Origin: Methanobacterium sp.
GTDB lineage: Archaea; Methanobacteriota; Methanobacteria; Methanobacteriales; Methanobacteriaceae
DNA: 9,109 bases
Direction of reading: 5' to 3'
NCBI GenBank assembly: GCA_028700095.1
Contig: JAQVTJ010000065.1
Coordinates: 1-9,109 of the forward strand
How positions within the stretch are numbered: the first letter of the stretch is position 1; each line of letters opens with the position of its first letter. The notes under the pieces were generated by a model. It saw nothing but the letters and a program-made list of their open reading frames with translations, did no database searches and was not told the origin of the DNA. The position numbers and the translations under genes are program-made. Of this stretch, positions 6,009 to 9,109 are shown one piece after another.

Positions 6009-6305
6009 CTACCCCGTAATCTCTAATATTGTGGAGTCACCAGGATCTTTAATAATTAATGTTGCAACTGTGTATGGTTTACCACATACTGATCCAAGAT
6101 CCACGCTGGTACCTTCATAAGTATGAACAGTGATATTGGATAATTTTGAATACTGCTCAACATCTTTCCTTATATCTTTCGGGCAGTTACCTGCAAGTAC
6201 CACGAGCTTACCTTTTCCAAGTTTCAACTCCTGAATTGATTTATCTGATCCTAATATAACATTACCTGTATCTACAGCAACTCTTATTCCTCTATCTATA
6301 TCCAT
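6009..6305 (-). CDS. rpl30e: 50S ribosomal protein L30e
   Basis: This 98-residue protein belongs to the L7Ae/L30e/S12e superfamily of kink-turn RNA binders. The sequence starts MDIDRGIRVAVDTGNVILGSDKSI and shows the characteristic LVVLAGNCPKDIRKDVEQYSKL segment (about 34-55), followed by VHTYEGTSVDLGSVCGKPYTVATLII, the conserved GT/S..LG..CGKP region of L30e. The ATG at 6305 is preceded by AGGAGGC, whose bases overlap the rpoA2 stop codon TAG (6316-6318), so the two genes are tightly linked with only ten bases between them. In yeast the L30 homologue represses its own mRNA. Nothing here shows that for the archaeon. The conserved order rpoA2-rpl30e-nusA-rps12 supports the call. Confidence 0.95.
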   Translation of the reverse strand: MDIDRGIRVAVDTGNVILGSDKSIQELKLGKGKLVVLAGNCPKDIRKDVEQYSKLSNITVHTYEGTSVDLGSVCGKPYTVATLIIKDPGDSTILEITG

Positions 6306-6315
6306 CTACTGCCTC

Positions 6316-7470
6316 CTATTCCTTTTCTTTCATAATGACACCAACAGACCCTGTTCCCAGTGGTATTGGCTGTCCTATTATAATATTTTCTATTATACCA
6401 GTGAGGTGATCAATTTCTCCCCTTATACTGGCTCTTAAAAGGTGTTTACCAGTCTCTTCAAAAGAAGCCCTTGCAAGAACACTAGCTTTTTCACCGCTTA
6501 TACCATGTCTTCCAATGGATTTTACCTTACCATCAGCTGTCATCATATCTGCAACTAACATTATGTGTCTTAAATCAACTGTAAGTCCTTGTTCTTCCAT
6601 TGTGCTTTGTGCTTCATGTATGATTGCATTTCGTGCTGCCTCTACCCCTAGAACCTTCTCTACCTCATGAATGTCATTGGTGCTTGTTCTTGTTTTATTA
6701 ACACCTTCCATTTTGAGGACAGCTCCAAGATTTGAGCCTTCAGTGTGTATAGCCCATTCTGTACCTTCTTTTCTGATTACAACCTTCCCGATGTTTTTAA
6801 TACCGCTTATTTGAAGATCACGAACCTTATCAGCTAAAAGTCTTAATTCTCTTATTGCATGTTTAGGATCAGAAATTGTAGGTTCAAAACTGAGTAGGTT
6901 CTTATCTATTTCTACCTTCTTAAAAGCTTTTTCTATCTTGGCTATGATCTCTTCATAATCTAGTCTTTTATCCTCAACTTTGGCCTCATCAATCTCTATG
7001 GAAAGATTCATATTTGCATAATTCACATTGAAATCTTTTAAAATATCATTTAACACAATTTTACCAATACGATTGGCAATTCGCCTTACAAATTCTTCAT
7101 CTGCACTGCATTCTTCATCAAAGTAGATTCCCATTGTTGGTGTTGATATTTTCTTTCTTGCATCAACAATTTCTATTAGGCGCGGTAATCCCAATGTAAC
7201 ATTCAGCTCTGCAACACCTGCATAGTGAAAAGTACGCATGGTCATCTGGGTACCTGGCTCTCCAACAGACTGTGCAGCAACAGTACCTACTGCTTCTCCA
7301 TTTTCAACACCTGCACGTTGGTTTGCCTTCTTAATTTCCTTAACAAGTTCATCTAATTCCTTGTCATTTAATTCATGTCTTTTGGCTGCTTCAGCTATTT
7401 CATAAATAAGTTTTTCAGGAAATTTGGTCCTTTTCTTCTTAACAACCTTTTCTACCTTCTCTATGTCCAC
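6316..7470 (-). CDS. rpoA2: DNA-directed RNA polymerase subunit A'' (Rpo1C)
   Basis: This is the C-terminal part of the polymerase largest subunit, equivalent to the end of bacterial beta' or eukaryotic RPB1. It has 384 residues, normal for archaeal A''. The segment GEAVGTVAAQSVGEPGTQMT through RTFHYAGVAELNVTLGLPRL (58-98) is the trigger helix-loop region that closes on the incoming NTP. The tail EKASVLARASFEETGKHLL..A through GTGSVGVIM is the conserved cleft and C-terminal end. The start is GTG at 7470, four bases after AGGTGG. It lies 94 bases after rpoA1, an unusually roomy gap for this split, which could carry an internal promoter. The A'/A'' split is standard in archaea and not a frameshift. 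Confidence 0.96.
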   Translation of the reverse strand: MDIEKVEKVVKKKRTKFPEKLIYEIAEAAKRHELNDKELDELVKEIKKANQRAGVENGEAVGTVAAQSVGEPGTQMTMRTFHYAGVAELNVTLGLPRLIEIVDARKKISTPTMGIYFDEECSADEEFVRRIANRIGKIVLNDILKDFNVNYANMNLSIEIDEAKVEDKRLDYEEIIAKIEKAFKKVEIDKNLLSFEPTISDPKHAIRELRLLADKVRDLQISGIKNIGKVVIRKEGTEWAIHTEGSNLGAVLKMEGVNKTRTSTNDIHEVEKVLGVEAARNAIIHEAQSTMEEQGLTVDLRHIMLVADMMTADGKVKSIGRHGISGEKASVLARASFEETGKHLLRASIRGEIDHLTGIIENIIIGQPIPLGTGSVGVIMKEKE

Positions 7471-7500
7471 AAAACCACCTAATCCTAAATTTACGTCCCA

Positions 7501-7514
7501 TTATATATTATATT
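7501..7514 (-). promoter_or_regulatory. TATA-like element in the rpoA1-rpoA2 gap
   Basis: On the minus strand the block ATATAATATATAA resembles a box A and would place a transcription start near 7484, just ahead of the rpoA2 ribosome binding site. The perfect 12-bp palindrome AATAAATTTATT (7516-7527) sits immediately upstream. Both consist only of A and T, so background composition may explain them. Confidence 0.3.
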
Positions 7515-7564
7515 GAATAAATTTATTAAATTAAAAATGGATATGATGAAATATTTTTAGGGTT

Positions 7565-9109
7565 TTATTTAACCTTGGATTTTATCCTCATTTCATCTAT
7601 CATCCTATCTATATCTGCAACTTTACCATAGTCACTTTTTGCAGGGTCTATACCATCTTCACCATATTGTGTTTGTATAATAACTCCTCTGTTATCTCTG
7701 ACAGTTCCATCTGGTTGTACATTGAGATCCTGTAAAGCATTAACAAGTCTTCGTTGCATGTATCCGCTTTGTGCTGTACGTATAGCTGTATCTACAAGTC
7801 CTTCCCTTCCTCCCATTGCATGGAAGAAAAATTCTAATGGATCAAGTCCTTTTTTATAGCTTGAATGGACAAATCCACTTGCTTTTGCACCTAATTCTCC
7901 TACTTGGAAATGTGGTAAGGTACGTTTACTATATCCTCTTTCTATACGTCCACCACGAACAGATTGTTGCCCTACACATGCTGCAATCTGAGTTAGGTTT
8001 AGCATAGAACCTCTTGCACCTGTAAGTGCCATTATAACTGCATGGTTTTCCATTCCAAAGTAGCTTTCTGCTATTTCTCCAGATTTATCCCTTGCTTCTC
8101 CAAGTACTTGCATTATTTTCATTTCAAGGGTTTCTCTTAGACTTCGTCCTGGCAGAGCTTCTAATTCTTCGTTATGATATGCATCAATAAGTTTTTCAAC
8201 TTTTGCCTCTGCATTTTCTAATAATTCTTCTATACGATCTTTAGCTTCTCTAGGTATTTCTTCATCTGCTGTACTGGTTGTGAACCCTCTTTTCATTATT
8301 CCTGATATTGCAAGTTTTGTTGAAGCATCAAGGAATTCACGTGCCTTGTCTGTACCATATTCTTTGACTATGGAATCTAGTATTTTACCTGAAAATGCAC
8401 CATATGCTTTTTCATCCATGGCACCTGATCTAATCTGTCCATTTTCTATAACAACATATGCATCATTTTTACATTCTTGTTTATGGCACTCATCACATTT
8501 TCTGCATATCTCTGCCTTGTAAACCATGTTCAGATCCTTTGGAAGTAACAAACTAAAAACCTGTTTTCCTGTCCACTCTTTTCCTGTTGGTTTTGGTAAT
8601 GGCATTCTTGCATGTTTAACCATTTGGAATACATCTTCTTCTGAGAAGTTTGAACCTTCTCTTGTTAGGAGATATGCTCCTGAAATATGGTCATGTATTC
8701 CTCCTATAATAGGTCCTCCAAATCTTGGTGAGAGTATGTGTTCTTGAACTCTCATAAGGGATTTGGCTTCTGCACGTGATTCTTCTGTTTGGAATACATG
8801 CATATTCATTTCATCCCCATCAAAATCAGCATTGTATGGTGGACATACACATAAATTTAATCTGAATGTTTTGTAAGGTAATACTTTAACTTCATGTGCC
8901 ATCATTGACATTCTATGAAGTGAAGGTTGTCTGTTAAATAGAACAACATCTCCATCCATTAAATGTCTTTCTACTATGAATCCAGGTTCTAATTTTTCGA
9001 TAACAGTTTCTTTGGTTTCATCATATACTCTTATCTTTCTTTGATCTGGTCGTATAACATAATTTGCTCCAGGATGCTTTTTTGGACCGTTCATTATGAA
9101 CTTTTTCAT
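7565..9109 (-). CDS. rpoA1: DNA-directed RNA polymerase subunit A' (Rpo1N), C-terminal 514 residues
   Basis: This is the catalytic largest subunit. The reading frame is still open at base 9109. The methionine there is internal, since archaeal A' normally has some 350 more residues before this point. Numbering from that methionine, RQPSLHRMSMM (60-70) is followed by the metal-binding active-site motif NADFDGDEM (93-101), whose aspartates hold the catalytic Mg2+. A four-cysteine cluster, C202, C205, C208 and C213, lies in a mid-protein insertion. Later come GARGSMLNLTQIAACVGQQ and the bridge helix region LDPLEFFFHAMGGREGLVDTA (about 422-442). It ends MIDEMRIKSKVK. No intein interrupts the active-site region, a common insertion place in archaea. 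It is the first gene here and would follow rpoB outside the window. Confidence 0.97.
   Translation of the reverse strand: MKKFIMNGPKKHPGANYVIRPDQRKIRVYDETKETVIEKLEPGFIVERHLMDGDVVLFNRQPSLHRMSMMAHEVKVLPYKTFRLNLCVCPPYNADFDGDEMNMHVFQTEESRAEAKSLMRVQEHILSPRFGGPIIGGIHDHISGAYLLTREGSNFSEEDVFQMVKHARMPLPKPTGKEWTGKQVFSLLLPKDLNMVYKAEICRKCDECHKQECKNDAYVVIENGQIRSGAMDEKAYGAFSGKILDSIVKEYGTDKAREFLDASTKLAISGIMKRGFTTSTADEEIPREAKDRIEELLENAEAKVEKLIDAYHNEELEALPGRSLRETLEMKIMQVLGEARDKSGEIAESYFGMENHAVIMALTGARGSMLNLTQIAACVGQQSVRGGRIERGYSKRTLPHFQVGELGAKASGFVHSSYKKGLDPLEFFFHAMGGREGLVDTAIRTAQSGYMQRRLVNALQDLNVQPDGTVRDNRGVIIQTQYGEDGIDPAKSDYGKVADIDRMIDEMRIKSKVK

Noticed and set aside
7439..7501. Mini-ORF of 20 codons (starting MGRKFRIRWF) on the minus strand, overlapping the rpoA2 start out of frame
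   Set aside because: It has no ribosome binding site, and its upstream sequence is only the A/T block. It is short enough to be chance.
7471..7564. A frameshift or broken gene between rpoA1 and rpoA2
   Set aside because: Both proteins end and begin at the standard archaeal A'/A'' boundary, and each has its own stop, start and ribosome binding site.
2167..9109. Inteins in EF-2 or RNA polymerase subunits
   Set aside because: Conserved motifs (P-loop, NADFDGDEM, trigger loop) are continuous, and protein lengths match intein-free family members.

Overview
The window is archaeal and almost certainly from an AT-rich methanogen of the Methanobacteriales (Methanosphaera- or Methanobrevibacter-like). 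This rests on the split RNA polymerase largest subunit (A' and A''), an L30e next to a short two-KH NusA-like protein, aEF-2 with a diphthamide-type loop, archaeal EF-1alpha, strong GGAGG/AGGTGAT ribosome binding sites and oligo-T terminators. The genus is inferred from composition and protein flavour, not proven.

Every gene lies on the minus strand, so transcription runs from high to low coordinates. In that order the window holds: the C-terminal 514 codons of rpoA1 (cut by the right edge), rpoA2, rpl30e, nusA, a 163-base gap with a probable internal promoter, rps12, rps7, fusA (aEF-2), tuf (EF-1alpha), rps10, a type II tRNA-Ser(UGA) and a double oligo-T terminator. A separate hypothetical gene then starts at 295 and runs off the left edge. 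There is no gene-free stretch longer than about 165 bases.

The genes work as one information-processing block. A' and A'' form the polymerase active centre, NusA-like protein and L30e bridge transcription and ribosome assembly, S12 and S7 build the 30S decoding region and head, EF-2 and EF-1alpha drive elongation, and S10 and tRNA-Ser complete the set. This is the conserved archaeal rpo/str-type cluster, and I found no new biological system in it. The more interesting details are non-coding. A 10-bp direct repeat brackets the start of the left-edge hypothetical gene. The rps12 leader contains a palindrome and a thrice-repeated octamer. A small hairpin lies across the rps10 stop codon before tRNA-Ser. 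A TATA-like element and a palindrome sit in the rpoA1-rpoA2 gap. Starts were chosen by ribosome binding sites, and four of the eight complete genes use GTG or TTG.
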